Assembly: GCF_017355835.1 (NCBI RefSeq)
Contig: NZ_JAFEWF010000008.1
Coordinates: forward strand, 372,001 to 436,000
Direction of reading: 5' to 3'
Length of the DNA stretch: 64,000 bases
Origin: Desertivirga brevis
Lineage (GTDB): Bacteria; Bacteroidota; Bacteroidia; Sphingobacteriales; Sphingobacteriaceae
Shown here piece after piece: positions 27,158-36,477 of this stretch (within the stretch, counting starts at the first letter, position 1; each line of letters starts with the position of its first letter). The notes beneath the pieces are model-generated. The model searched no databases. It saw only the letters and a program-made list of their open reading frames with translations, and was not told the DNA's origin. The position numbers and the translations under genes are program-made.

Positions 27158-27892
27158 TTATAGCTCAAAGATAAAGAAACCATCATCATAGCCTGCCTTA
27201 TGTAAGATCGGCTTAGCTACATTAAACACCTTAACTCCATCTACGTCCCCTTCCAAGGTTCCCACATGAGCGTGCCCATGAAATGCTGCAACAACATTTC
27301 TTCGGCTCAGAGGTTCAGCGAGTCTCGATGAGCCTAAAAAAGGATAGATCTGTTCCGGCTCACCTACAACAGTTGCCTGGATGGGAGCATAGTGGATGAT
27401 GGCAATTTTTTTGATATTCTCGTGCTCTTGGTCGAGCCTCGCCAAAGCCCTATCAAGATGGAGAGCTTCATCTACTGCTTCCTGAACAAATGCTTTCATG
27501 GCTCCTTCCCCAAACATAGATAACATATGTTTTCCGAAGCCTCCACCAAATCCTTTGACACCAGCAAACCCAACACCCTTGATCACTAAAGCTTCTCCAT
27601 CCAAAATATGCATTCCATTGCTTTGTAAGATTTGTCTGATGAGTTTGTGCCGTCCCTTTTCATAATCGTGGTTCCCCAGTACTCCGAGTACTGGAATAGT
27701 ACATGCTTTTAATTCCTCTGCAAGTACCTGAGCCTCTCCTTCATCTCCGGTGTCTGTAAGGTCTCCGGCAATTATTAATACATCGGCCTGGTTAGATACT
27801 TTTTTAAAAAATTCGGACCAACGGCCCTTATCCGTTTCGCGCACATGGATGTCGCCCACAGCAGCAACACGAACTGTTGTTGATTCTTCCAT
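27158..27892 (-). CDS. Calcineurin-type metallophosphoesterase
   Basis: I start at the ATG at 27892 (MEESTTVRVAAVGDIHV, 244 residues). A longer frame would run 39 codons into the upstream gene. All metal-binding motifs of the family are present in order: VGDIHV, IAGDLTDTG, LGNHDYEKGR, a central His in IIHYAPI, and FHGHAHVG. An insert rich in glycine (GFAGVKGFGGGFGKHML) lies in the middle. The substrate could be a phosphodiester, a nucleotide or a protein phosphate; the sequence does not tell. The start is one base after the stop of the nucleotidyltransferase-like gene, so the two are co-translated and may act together. Confidence 0.85.
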   Translation of the reverse strand: MEESTTVRVAAVGDIHVRETDKGRWSEFFKKVSNQADVLIIAGDLTDTGDEGEAQVLAEELKACTIPVLGVLGNHDYEKGRHKLIRQILQSNGMHILDGEALVIKGVGFAGVKGFGGGFGKHMLSMFGEGAMKAFVQEAVDEALHLDRALARLDQEHENIKKIAIIHYAPIQATVVGEPEQIYPFLGSSRLAEPLSRRNVVAAFHGHAHVGTLEGDVDGVKVFNVAKPILHKAGYDDGFFIFEL

Positions 27893-27893
27893 A

Positions 27894-28637
27894 TCAGGTA
27901 GTTTTAATCGTACTAACTTTGTAATTCCATTCTTTGATGTCCACTTGGTACTGTGTCTGGTCAATAACTGGGCCTCTGCAAACTTTTTCAAGTGCAGGAG
28001 GAAGATCATACTGCTCTTTCGCGCGTTCCATCAATTCATCGAAAAGCCATTTTGGAATAATGTCATGGTAGTCAGCAGGATAGACGAACTGAAACATCAG
28101 AAGTTGAGCTAATAACAGATGCCAATGCTGGTCTAGGCGGAAAAGAAGCCTTTTCCAATCAATGTTCTTTCCATGCTTGAGCAGCACGTGATTTATATCT
28201 GCCCCGTCAAAGCGTTCGCGATTTTGTACGTAAATTTTGCACCAAATCAGTTCCTCTGCAGGAAGAAATTTTACTGGCACCCCAGCAAATTCGCCCTCTG
28301 TGGCATGCTCGTACCAAGTGTCGTCTACAGTACAAATGTTATTAACAGTATCAAAAATTATATCAATAAAGTAATCTCCTTTAAAGACTTTGGCCAGCCA
28401 ACGTACATCAGTAAGCTCAGTAGTATACCCTTTAGAAGCAAAGTGCTTCATAATCTTCGGATATTCGCTCGGTTTACAAAAAACGTCAAGGTCTTTTGTG
28501 TCGCGATATAGGCCTGTATATTTAAACAAGGCGAAAGCGCCGCCTAACATAAAATTAGAACCACTTTCATGAAGTAATTCTAAAGCCTCTCTATAAAACT
28601 CGTTCGCTTCCCGTCTTTGTTCTTCAGTTTCTATCAT
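27894..28637 (-). CDS. Nucleotidyltransferase-fold protein (MNT/AbiEii-like)
   Basis: This 247-residue protein has an early LGGAFALFKYTGLYRDTKDLDVF stretch. The GG-containing turn, followed by a TKDLDVF acidic pair, matches the core of the polymerase-beta-like nucleotidyltransferase superfamily. Next come a CKPSEYPKIMKHF strand-helix and a DYFIDIIFDT segment that supplies a third acidic residue. The C-terminal half is helical and aromatic-rich (RLLFRLDQHWHLLLAQLLMFQFVYPADYHDI). Family members move NMP groups to proteins, RNA or small molecules, and some are toxins. Its partner downstream by one base is a phosphoesterase, which suggests opposing reactions, but neither substrate is known. Confidence 0.7.
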   Translation of the reverse strand: MIETEEQRREANEFYREALELLHESGSNFMLGGAFALFKYTGLYRDTKDLDVFCKPSEYPKIMKHFASKGYTTELTDVRWLAKVFKGDYFIDIIFDTVNNICTVDDTWYEHATEGEFAGVPVKFLPAEELIWCKIYVQNRERFDGADINHVLLKHGKNIDWKRLLFRLDQHWHLLLAQLLMFQFVYPADYHDIIPKWLFDELMERAKEQYDLPPALEKVCRGPVIDQTQYQVDIKEWNYKVSTIKTT

Positions 28638-28765
28638 ATTTAATTCTCGTTCGTTTCGTGTCAGTTAATAACTCGTTTTTGTTCATTCTGTTTGATCATC
28701 AGGAAGACTGCTAGAGGGCTGGACGAACGGAAATCCACTGGAATGGCATAAAATAATGGTCAGTT

Positions 28766-30082
28766 TTACTTTTCGCCTGAGAAACCGCCGTGATCCTTTT
28801 TTTTACCCAAAATAAGCCGCACACCCTTATCGTAACTGAAATAACTGAACATCCATTGCAGTAAGACAATTAGGCGACTCCTAAAGCTAATTATTGAGAT
28901 AAGGTGAATGAACATCCATATAAGCCATGCAAAGAAACCTTGTGTTTTATATTCTTTCCCAAATAGTTTCAGATCAGCTACGGCGTGGTTACGCCCAATA
29001 GTTGCCATTGAACCTTTGTCATCATACTTAAATGGTTTCAAGTTTTCATCCTTTAAAAGCCGGAGCAAGTTTTTTCCTAAAAGACGTCCTTGCTGCATTG
29101 CCGGCTGCGCAACCATTGGATGGCCGTAGGGGAATTCTTCCGATATCATAGCTGCTACATCGCCAATAGCAAAGATGTTATTGTAACCTTTAACCCGATT
29201 TACTTCATCTACAGCGATCCTTCCCCCCTTTAACATAACTTCGGGATTCAATCCATTTACAGGTGCTCCCACTACTCCTGCCGACCAAATAAGTGTGTAA
29301 GTTTTTATTTCCTCGCCTGAATCAAGCGTTACCTTAGTGCCATCATACGATTTTACCCTTCGGTTTAACCAAACTTTCACGCCATAGCGCTCCAGATATT
29401 CCAATGATTTTTTAGAAGCACCTGCAGACATACCTTTCAGCAGTTGATCTCCGCTTTGGATAAGGTTGATGTCCATTTTCTTGATATTCAGTTCTCTATA
29501 GTCTTTCGGGAAAACGTGCTTCCTTAGCTCGCTCAACGCACCTGCTAGTTCAACTCCTGTAGGCCCACCGCCCACAATAACAAAATCCATCAGAGTATTG
29601 AGTTTTTCTTCGTCTCCAGCTTGTAGTGCATTTTCGAGATTACAAAGAATTGTGTTTCGAAGCTCGAGCGCATCGTCAATGCTTTTTATTGCAATGGCGT
29701 TCTTTTCCATTACTTCGTCGCCGAAATAGTTAGTAGCGGCACCGGTAGCGATCACCAGAAAATCATAATGTAAATGGCCTATTTTGGTAACAACCTCCTG
29801 TTTATCAGGATCAATCCTAAGTACTTCGGTTAAGCGGAAATAGAAGTTTTTCTGGTCTTCCAGGATTTTTCTGAATGGATGAATGATATTTGCAGAATCT
29901 AGGGCTGAAGTAGCAACCTGATAAAGAAGAGGCTGGAACGTATGGTAATTGTGTTTATCTAGTAGTACAACTTGTACAGGAGCTTTCGCCAAAGATTTCA
30001 CAAGCTCAAGGCCTCCAAACCCGCCTCCGATTACTACTACCCTTGGATTGTCAGAATGTGTTATACCTGAAATTTCAATCAT
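28766..30082 (-). CDS. ndh: Type II NADH:quinone oxidoreductase (NDH-2)
   Basis: I start at 30082 (MIEISGITHSDNPRVVVIGGGFGG, 438 residues). A longer in-frame start would run over the divergent gene. Two Rossmann motifs are clear: FAD-binding VVVIGGGFGGLELV at the N-terminus and NAD(P)H-binding FVIVGGGPTGVELAGAL in the middle. NIFAIGDVAAM is the FAD-contact motif, and FRKILED plus YHTFQPLLYQVATSAL are typical of NDH-2. The C-terminal part (AWLIWMFIHLISII and a basic end, RLILGKKKD) anchors the protein to the membrane. It feeds electrons from NADH to quinone without pumping protons. The 115-bp divergent gap with the next gene probably holds both promoters. Confidence 0.92.
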   Translation of the reverse strand: MIEISGITHSDNPRVVVIGGGFGGLELVKSLAKAPVQVVLLDKHNYHTFQPLLYQVATSALDSANIIHPFRKILEDQKNFYFRLTEVLRIDPDKQEVVTKIGHLHYDFLVIATGAATNYFGDEVMEKNAIAIKSIDDALELRNTILCNLENALQAGDEEKLNTLMDFVIVGGGPTGVELAGALSELRKHVFPKDYRELNIKKMDINLIQSGDQLLKGMSAGASKKSLEYLERYGVKVWLNRRVKSYDGTKVTLDSGEEIKTYTLIWSAGVVGAPVNGLNPEVMLKGGRIAVDEVNRVKGYNNIFAIGDVAAMISEEFPYGHPMVAQPAMQQGRLLGKNLLRLLKDENLKPFKYDDKGSMATIGRNHAVADLKLFGKEYKTQGFFAWLIWMFIHLISIISFRSRLIVLLQWMFSYFSYDKGVRLILGKKKDHGGFSGEK

Positions 30083-30197
30083 TCTTTCTTTTTTTACCAC
30101 AACAGGATAATAGGCGTAATTGTTGAAGAAGAAGGATTCAATAAGCGAGATAATGACCGGTAAAAGAAACCAAAACATAAATGGCAGCGTTTGGAAA

Positions 30198-30785
30198 ATG
30201 GCCCTGAAGCAGTTTTCCGATGCAACAACCAAGAGTGCTCCAGAAATTACGGGAGGATGTGTTGTGACTACGATTGCAGGTCTTGCCATTACCCTGTTAA
30301 TAATGCCTCTGGAGATATCTGCTAGAAAAAATAAAGATTTGGCTGAAAAAAACCTGCTGAAGGATAAGATCTCCGTTCTCAAAAAAATTAAGAAGCATTT
30401 GATTAAAGCGGCCGACGGTGATCTTGAATTATTTAACCAATACCGTTTCCTTAAAGCAGTAGATGAAAGGGAAGATAAGTTGAAATACAGAGCATTAGTT
30501 CATGCAACTAAGTCACCTCTCAAGGTGGCCTCTTTAGTGGGAGAGTCTTTTTCGGCAACAAGTGATTGTGTTAGACTTTGCCATGAAAGCGTAATTAGTG
30601 ATGTCAAGGCTGGAGTCCTTCTATTGCATGCTTCTTTTAATGCAATTTTAGCACTCGCTAGTAGTAACATGAGCAGTTTGAAAGAAGGCGATATCAAATT
30701 ATTTGAGGATTTAAGGTCCTCTTTAATACAAAAGGTATCCCCTGAAATTGATATCATTTCCAAGAGGATCGATGCCTGCCTGTAG
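30198..30785 (+). CDS. Cyclodeaminase/cyclohydrolase family protein (FTCD_C-like)
   Basis: I choose the ATG at 30198 (MALKQFSDATTKSAPEITGG, 195 residues). An earlier ATG would overlap the promoter of the divergent NDH-2 gene. The N-terminal SAPEITGGCVVTTIAGLAITLLIMPLEIS matches the glycine-rich start of the formiminotransferase-cyclodeaminase C-terminal domain (usually PTPGGG). AADGDLELFNQYRFLKA, HATKSPLKVASLVGES and SDVKAGVLLLHASFNAILAL follow in the family order, and the protein is mainly helical. Free-standing members cleave methenyl-THF (FchA) or act on formimino-THF. A bond to one-carbon metabolism is therefore likely, but the PGGG motif is changed (ITGG), so activity should not be assumed. 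Confidence 0.65.
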   Translation: MALKQFSDATTKSAPEITGGCVVTTIAGLAITLLIMPLEISARKNKDLAEKNLLKDKISVLKKIKKHLIKAADGDLELFNQYRFLKAVDEREDKLKYRALVHATKSPLKVASLVGESFSATSDCVRLCHESVISDVKAGVLLLHASFNAILALASSNMSSLKEGDIKLFEDLRSSLIQKVSPEIDIISKRIDACL

Positions 30786-30840
30786 GCTACTTAACTCAGA
30801 AATTCTAGATCTTAGTAATTAAATCAGTAGTAGAGAATAT

Positions 30841-31818
30841 ATGCTTCGTTGGATAGATGTAATCAAGTATTCAAAATATGGAAATCCAGAACCGGTTAAA
30901 CGCATTGAGAAATCAGACGAGGAGTGGCGGATGCTACTAACGGAGGAGCAATTCCGGATCACGCGACTTAAGGGCACCGAAAAACCATACTCCGGGATGT
31001 ATTGCAGGTCTTACGAACCGGGACAATATGCGTGCGTATGTTGTCGGTCCTTACTCTTTGATTCAGTGGATAAATACAACTCTCTTTCCGGTTGGCCAAG
31101 TTTTACTCAGCCGATACAGAAGTCGGCATTGAAATATCAATTGGATATGGGGCACGGCATGAAGAGGATAGAGGTGATGTGCAATATCTGCGACGCACAT
31201 CTCGGTCATGTATTTCCCGACGGACCAGAACCTTCAGGTATCCGGTATTGTATCAACTCGGAAAGCATTACAAGAATTGATGATAAAATGCAGCTAGCTG
31301 TTTTTGGAGGAGGGTGTTTCTGGTGTCTAGAGGCCTTGGTGCAGCAGGTAGAAGGTGTAATTTCTGTGGAACCAGGATATAGTGGAGGGAAAGGCTTTAA
31401 TCCAACATATAAGGAAGTGTCTAGTGGTTTAACCGGACATGCAGAAATGCTCAGGGTAAAATTCGATCCTGTTGCTATTTCGTATGAAGCGCTTATAAAG
31501 ATCTTTTTCTCTATTCACGATGCCAGCCTGCTTGATCCGGAAGATGGGAATTATACCCAGTATCGATCGATTATATTATTCTATAATAACGACCAAAAGC
31601 AAGCTGCGGAAAAGGTTAAAGAGGAAATAGAAGTATTATCCGGAAGAAAGATCTTTACAGAAATCGCGCTCTATAAAGCATTTTACCCTGCAGAGGAGAA
31701 GCATCATAATTATTTTTTAAATAATCCTGACGCGCCTTATTGCTGCAATATTATTCAACCGAAGCTGGAAAAGTTGCGCGCAATGCATCCGGAGAAGCTT
31801 AAAAAATCTGGTTTATAG
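30841..31818 (+). CDS. MsrB-MsrA fusion methionine sulfoxide reductase
   Basis: This 325-residue protein has the B domain first (about 10-145), then the A domain (about 150-325). MsrB has the zinc cysteines Cys65/Cys68 and Cys114/Cys117, the SGWPSF segment, and the catalytic Cys137 in RYCINSE. MsrA has GGGCFWCLE (Cys159 catalytic), GYSGGKG, GHAEMLRVKF and FYPAEEKHHNYF. A C-terminal CC pair (YCCNII) could serve as resolving cysteines. Together the domains repair both R and S forms of oxidised methionine. One oddity is the usual HDPTT..QGNDxGTQYRS stretch, which reads HDASLLDPEDGNYTQYRS here, a change in a conserved loop. It has no signal peptide, so it is cytoplasmic. Confidence 0.9.
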   Translation: MLRWIDVIKYSKYGNPEPVKRIEKSDEEWRMLLTEEQFRITRLKGTEKPYSGMYCRSYEPGQYACVCCRSLLFDSVDKYNSLSGWPSFTQPIQKSALKYQLDMGHGMKRIEVMCNICDAHLGHVFPDGPEPSGIRYCINSESITRIDDKMQLAVFGGGCFWCLEALVQQVEGVISVEPGYSGGKGFNPTYKEVSSGLTGHAEMLRVKFDPVAISYEALIKIFFSIHDASLLDPEDGNYTQYRSIILFYNNDQKQAAEKVKEEIEVLSGRKIFTEIALYKAFYPAEEKHHNYFLNNPDAPYCCNIIQPKLEKLRAMHPEKLKKSGL

Positions 31819-31902
31819 CTGCTTAATTCCCTAAATCCATTGTAAGGTTTCCGAACATTTCATCCTGAGTTTACGTAAAATGCGCTTACTTGAATAAGGC
31901 TG

Positions 31903-34900
31903 ATGATTAGATATAGGTATCTTACTATTTTTTTGTTTGCTCTTTTGTTAGCTTTTGAATTTCAGCTTAATGCTCAAACTGCTGTTAAATTTACGAGGAA
32001 AACAAGTCGGGAGGGACTTTCTCAAAGTTTTATTAGAAATGTTATTCGTGACCCAAAGGGCTTCATATGGATTGGTACGGGAGACGGCCTCAATAAATAC
32101 GATGGTTATCACTTCAAGATTTACAGGAGCAACTCAAAGGTAAAGGGTAGTCTTAGCGGAAGTAACATTATCACCACCTTTGTAGATAAGCAAGGTGTAA
32201 TGTATGTGGGTACAGATAACGGAGGTGTTAATGTTTTCGATGCGAAACAGGATACTTTTACTATTTACAAGCACGATCCAAAAGTTTCGGGCAGTATAAG
32301 CTCAAACAGAGTAACTTGCTTTTTCGAGGACCATAAAGGCGTGTTATATGTTGGGACCGAAGATGCCGGTCTTAATATTTTTGATAGGAAAACTAGAAAG
32401 TTTAAGGTCGTCTTTGATTCGAGATCAGGAAGGAAAGGGTTGGTAAGTCATATTATCCGCGCTTTAGCAGAGGATAAGGAAGGGAATTTATGGGTGGGGA
32501 CAGAACACGGCCTTACAATAGTAGACCAGCAGAGAAGGAACTTTACCACTTATACGCATTCAGCAAATTCTTCAAGTTTAAGTGTTGATGCTATAAGAAC
32601 TATTTTTGTAGACAGAGAAGGAGAAGTTTGGGTCGGAACAGCATTTGGTGGATTAAATCATTTTTTGAAGAGGACCAATACCTTCGAGCATTACAAACAT
32701 CAGGAAACTAACACTAATTCTATTTTAGGTGACTATGTTCCCAAAATTTGCCAACCGAAAGACGGAAAACTCTGGATAGCGACTAACATGGGAGTTAGTG
32801 TCTTTGACAAAAGTAACAACACTTTTGCTAATTATACCAATGATCCATTTGATGAAAATTCATTGTTGGATAACGGTTTGAACACAATTTATGTTGATAG
32901 ATCGGACAATATTTGGGTTGGGAGCATTGCTGGATTGTCAATAAAGGAGGCAGGACAATCCAAGTTCCCCCGATACAGTTATAACCCAGGAAAGCCGGAA
33001 GGCTTAGGCGGGAGAGAAGTTTTTAGTGTAACCCAGAGTAAACAAGGAGAGATCTTTTTGGGATTACGCGAAGGATTCGATGTATTCAATCCCTCACAAA
33101 AAAGCTTTCGGCATTTTCTTAATGATAAAACTGGGCGGACATTGGGAACAGTTACTTCTATGTTATTTGACAGAAATAACGAGTTGTGGTTGGGGACCTT
33201 TGAACAAGGTCCTATAAAAGTGGATATTGAGAAAAACCTTTTTAATATCTATAAGGGTATAGACGACCAGACAAAAAAAACATATAGTATACGTGATGTC
33301 TGGTTTATTCGTGAGGACTCTGAGGGTGATCTTTATATAGGTTCTTTCAGTAGTGGCGTGATGAAGTTGGACAACAGGGATAACCTTTTTCACAGAATTT
33401 ATTGGAAGGGTAAAAATATACCTTATTTAGGAATAACCTGTTTTTATATTGACCGCAAGGATAATATCTGGCTCGGCTCAAGTTTGCATGGTTTGGTTAA
33501 AATTAATATTAAAAAGGGTACATATAGGGAGTATAGGCACGATAGTAAAAATCCTAAAAGCATAAGCGATAATTTTATTTCTAATATCCTCGAAGATAGT
33601 CGTGGTAATTTTTGGGTCGGTACGCAGGCTGGCTTAAATCTTTTGCACGATAATAATACGTTTACACGATTTTCAGAAAAGGACGGACTTGCCAACCATT
33701 TTATCAATGGTATTTTAGAGGATCGAAAAGGATTTTTATGGCTAAGTACGAATAAGGGCTTGTCTCAGTTTGATTTAAAAAATCGGAGGTTCAGGAATTA
33801 TAATCTTAATAATGGGTTCGATGATAACGAATTACTGTCTAGAGCTTATTATAAGCTGAAGAGCGGGGAGTTTGTGTTTGCAGGACTAAACGGTTTCAAT
33901 ATTTTTCATCCCGAGAAACTTAAAATAAATCAAAAACTTCCTACAGTTTTTATTACTGATTTTAAAACTGGCAACAAATCTGTGATCCCGGGCGAGCGGT
34001 CACCATTGAAGGAGGTTATAAACGAGGCACGCGAGATCCGGTTAAATTACGATCAAACTGAGTTCTCTTTTGATTTTGTCGCGCTTAATTTCTCCCGAAC
34101 TAAAGAGAACCATTACGCTTATAAGTTGGACGGTTTTGACAAAGATTGGGTTGAAGCCGGGACTTCCAGAAACGCTGCATATACTAATATCCCTCCAGGT
34201 GAGTATACTTTTAGAGTAAGGGCAACTAATAACGATGGTGTTTGGAATGAGGAAGGTGCATCTATAAAGGTAGTGATCGTTCCTCCGTTCTGGCGTACCT
34301 GGTGGTTTATTTCTGTGAGTGCAATAATTATAGTAGGCGGAGCAATCTTCTTTTATTTTTATCGAGTATTTAAAATGAACCAACAGAAGGCGGAACTTGA
34401 GAAACTGGTTCAGGAACGGACTAATGAGGTTGTAAAGCAGTCAAAAGAGTTGCAGGAACAAACAGAACAGTTGAGGAATTTCAATCTGGCTTTGCAGGAA
34501 GAAAGAGAGAAGGCTGAGAAAGCAAATCAGGCCAAAAGTACATTCCTCGCAACTATGAGCCACGAAATCAGAACGCCAATGAATGGTGTAATTGGTATGG
34601 CATCTTTATTATCTGATACAAAGTTGAATGCTGAGCAGGCAGAGTATGTAAGTGTTATCCAAAATAGTGGTGACGCATTGCTCGCTGTAATTAATGATAT
34701 TCTAGACTTCTCCAAGATTGAGTCGGGAAATATGGAACTGGAAAATCACGGGTTCAACCTGTATCAGTGCGTTGAACACGTAATGGACCTTTTTGCAACA
34801 AAAGCTGCGGAGCAAGGCCTGGATTTGATTTATCAGATCGATAGTAAAGCTCCTTCGCAAATTATAGGTGACAGTTTAAGGCTTAGACAAGTTTTAATAA

Positions 34901-36063
34901 ACCTGGTAGGTAATGCATTAAAATTCACACATCAGGGTGAGGTATTTGTAAGAGCTAGTGTATTGGATGTAAATGGGGGAGATCTCAGACTTCAGTTTGA
35001 TGTAAAAGATTCAGGAATAGGTATTCCGGAAGACAAGTTACCTCGTCTTTTTCAAGCATTTTCTCAGGTTGATTCATCCACAACCCGTAAATACGGTGGT
35101 ACTGGACTCGGTCTGGCTATTTGCGAGCGACTTGTTAAGTTAATGGGTGGAGAGATAAGTGTAGAAAGCATTAAAGGCGAGGGATCTATTTTCAGTTTTA
35201 CAATTCGGACCCGGCAGGGTAATCAGGCTTTAAAGCATTATGTTACTTTAAATGCTTCTGAAAATGAAGGGAAAAAGGTGTTGATCGTAGATGATAATAA
35301 AACTAACCTCTCAATCCTAAAATCTCAGCTTGAGCTGTGGAAGCTTGATGTTACCGTTGCTGACTCAGGGGCTCGGGCCCTGGAGAGTTTAGTAGCTGCA
35401 GAAGATTTTCAACTAATTATTACTGATATGCAGATGCCGGAAATGGACGGAGTACAGCTTGCGGAAGCCATGAAAAGAAGGGCGCCAGACGTACCAATCA
35501 TTCTGTTAAGTTCGATTGGGGACGAATCCAGATCAAAATATCCTCACCTGTTTAATTCAGTGCTCACGAAACCAGTAAAACAACAGCCATTGTATAAGTT
35601 GGTTATGGCAGAGCTCAAACAGCAGAAACAGCCCAAAAAACTGGAGGAGAAAAAGGCAACCACCTTATCCAATGACTTTGCAGAAAGCTTTCCTCTCAAT
35701 ATCCTGTTGGTTGAAGATAATATTATTAATCAAAAACTTGCCATGCGTATCTTAACAAAGTTAGGTTATGAGCCTGGGCTTGCAAATAATGGGCAAGAGG
35801 CGGTAGATATGTTAACTGATAGGCAATACGATGTTGTGTTGATGGATATGTTGATGCCCCTTATGGATGGCCTGGAAGCTACGAGGTACATACGAAAAAA
35901 TCACCAACATCAACCTGTTATCGTTGCTATGACCGCAAATGCAATGGCCGAAGACCGGGATGCATGTATTAATGCAGGAATGAACGATTATATAACAAAG
36001 CCGATTAATATTGAGATATTAAAAAAGTCTCTAATTGAGTCTGCGGATAAAATTAATGCATAA
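31903..36063 (+). CDS. Hybrid histidine kinase with periplasmic propeller and two receiver domains
   Basis: This 1386-residue protein has a signal-peptide-like N-terminus ([18 protein letters not shown]). A large periplasmic region follows with repeated Reg_prop-type blades ([15 protein letters not shown] and WVGTEHGLT are examples), then a Y_Y_Y domain ([28 protein letters not shown]). A membrane span lies at about 800-822 ([21 protein letters not shown]). A coiled coil leads to the HisKA box [14 protein letters not shown] (His887) and a HATPase domain ([13 protein letters not shown]). Two receiver domains have phospho-acceptors at Asp1175 ([11 protein letters not shown]) and Asp1315 ([11 protein letters not shown]). 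It ends with the second receiver and has no DNA-binding domain, so a separate regulator or phosphotransfer protein is expected. Neighbours give no clue to the ligand. Confidence 0.92.
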   Translation: MIRYRYLTIFLFALLLAFEFQLNAQTAVKFTRKTSREGLSQSFIRNVIRDPKGFIWIGTGDGLNKYDGYHFKIYRSNSKVKGSLSGSNIITTFVDKQGVMYVGTDNGGVNVFDAKQDTFTIYKHDPKVSGSISSNRVTCFFEDHKGVLYVGTEDAGLNIFDRKTRKFKVVFDSRSGRKGLVSHIIRALAEDKEGNLWVGTEHGLTIVDQQRRNFTTYTHSANSSSLSVDAIRTIFVDREGEVWVGTAFGGLNHFLKRTNTFEHYKHQETNTNSILGDYVPKICQPKDGKLWIATNMGVSVFDKSNNTFANYTNDPFDENSLLDNGLNTIYVDRSDNIWVGSIAGLSIKEAGQSKFPRYSYNPGKPEGLGGREVFSVTQSKQGEIFLGLREGFDVFNPSQKSFRHFLNDKTGRTLGTVTSMLFDRNNELWLGTFEQGPIKVDIEKNLFNIYKGIDDQTKKTYSIRDVWFIREDSEGDLYIGSFSSGVMKLDNRDNLFHRIYWKGKNIPYLGITCFYIDRKDNIWLGSSLHGLVKINIKKGTYREYRHDSKNPKSISDNFISNILEDSRGNFWVGTQAGLNLLHDNNTFTRFSEKDGLANHFINGILEDRKGFLWLSTNKGLSQFDLKNRRFRNYNLNNGFDDNELLSRAYYKLKSGEFVFAGLNGFNIFHPEKLKINQKLPTVFITDFKTGNKSVIPGERSPLKEVINEAREIRLNYDQTEFSFDFVALNFSRTKENHYAYKLDGFDKDWVEAGTSRNAAYTNIPPGEYTFRVRATNNDGVWNEEGASIKVVIVPPFWRTWWFISVSAIIIVGGAIFFYFYRVFKMNQQKAELEKLVQERTNEVVKQSKELQEQTEQLRNFNLALQEEREKAEKANQAKSTFLATMSHEIRTPMNGVIGMASLLSDTKLNAEQAEYVSVIQNSGDALLAVINDILDFSKIESGNMELENHGFNLYQCVEHVMDLFATKAAEQGLDLIYQIDSKAPSQIIGDSLRLRQVLINLVGNALKFTHQGEVFVRASVLDVNGGDLRLQFDVKDSGIGIPEDKLPRLFQAFSQVDSSTTRKYGGTGLGLAICERLVKLMGGEISVESIKGEGSIFSFTIRTRQGNQALKHYVTLNASENEGKKVLIVDDNKTNLSILKSQLELWKLDVTVADSGARALESLVAAEDFQLIITDMQMPEMDGVQLAEAMKRRAPDVPIILLSSIGDESRSKYPHLFNSVLTKPVKQQPLYKLVMAELKQQKQPKKLEEKKATTLSNDFAESFPLNILLVEDNIINQKLAMRILTKLGYEPGLANNGQEAVDMLTDRQYDVVLMDMLMPLMDGLEATRYIRKNHQHQPVIVAMTANAMAEDRDACINAGMNDYITKPINIEILKKSLIESADKINA

Positions 36064-36090
36064 ATCTTAATTCTGCCTTATTTTTGTCTT

Positions 36091-36477
36091 ATGTTGAATA
36101 TATCAAACATCCATCACGTCGCTATTATTTGCTCTGATTATTCAGTCTCTAAGAAATTTTATACTGAAATACTGGGACTTAAGATTATATCAGAGATTTA
36201 CAGGGCAGAAAGGGACTCTTATAAACTGGATTTAGAAATTGGAAATACGCAGATCGAGCTATTTTCATTTCCAAATACCCCTCCGCGTCCATCTCGTCCG
36301 GAAGCACAAGGCCTGCGTCATCTGGCCTTCGCTACTGATAATATTGAGTTAGCCGTTGAAACGCTAACAAGATTTGGGATCAGTGTTGAGGCCGTTAGAA
36401 TTGATGAAATTACCGGCAAACGTTTTACTTTCTTTGCTGATCCAGATAACCTTCCACTTGAGCTCTACGAGAAATAG
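36091..36477 (+). CDS. VOC (glyoxalase/bleomycin-resistance fold) family protein, YaeR/GloA2-like
   Basis: This 128-residue single-domain protein has two beta-alpha-beta-beta-beta units. It begins ISNIHHVAIICSDYSVSKKFYTEILGLKIISE. The second unit has GLRHLAFATDNIELAVETL and ends FTFFADPDNLPLELYEK, with likely metal ligands His9, Glu57-type and His-/Glu in the RHLAF and LELYE segments. The closest known branch seems to be YaeR/GloA2-like. Its substrate is unknown. It lies 27 bp after the hybrid kinase and overlaps the methyltransferase gene, so expression is probably coupled with tRNA modification or with the kinase. Confidence 0.8.
   Translation: MLNISNIHHVAIICSDYSVSKKFYTEILGLKIISEIYRAERDSYKLDLEIGNTQIELFSFPNTPPRPSRPEAQGLRHLAFATDNIELAVETLTRFGISVEAVRIDEITGKRFTFFADPDNLPLELYEK

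Noticed and set aside
27893..28009. 39-codon N-terminal extension of the metallophosphoesterase frame
   Set aside because: It lies within the upstream nucleotidyltransferase-like gene; the ATG at 27892 directly precedes the conserved fold.
27894..28637. Toxin-antitoxin assignment of the nucleotidyltransferase pair
   Set aside because: The fold occurs in AbiE-type systems, but the partner here is a phosphoesterase and no known antitoxin is visible. I keep only the domain call.
30083..30382. 100-codon N-terminal extension of the NDH-2 frame
   Set aside because: It would run across the divergent gene and its start region, while MIEISGITHSDNPRVVVIGGGFGG at 30082 gives the standard length.
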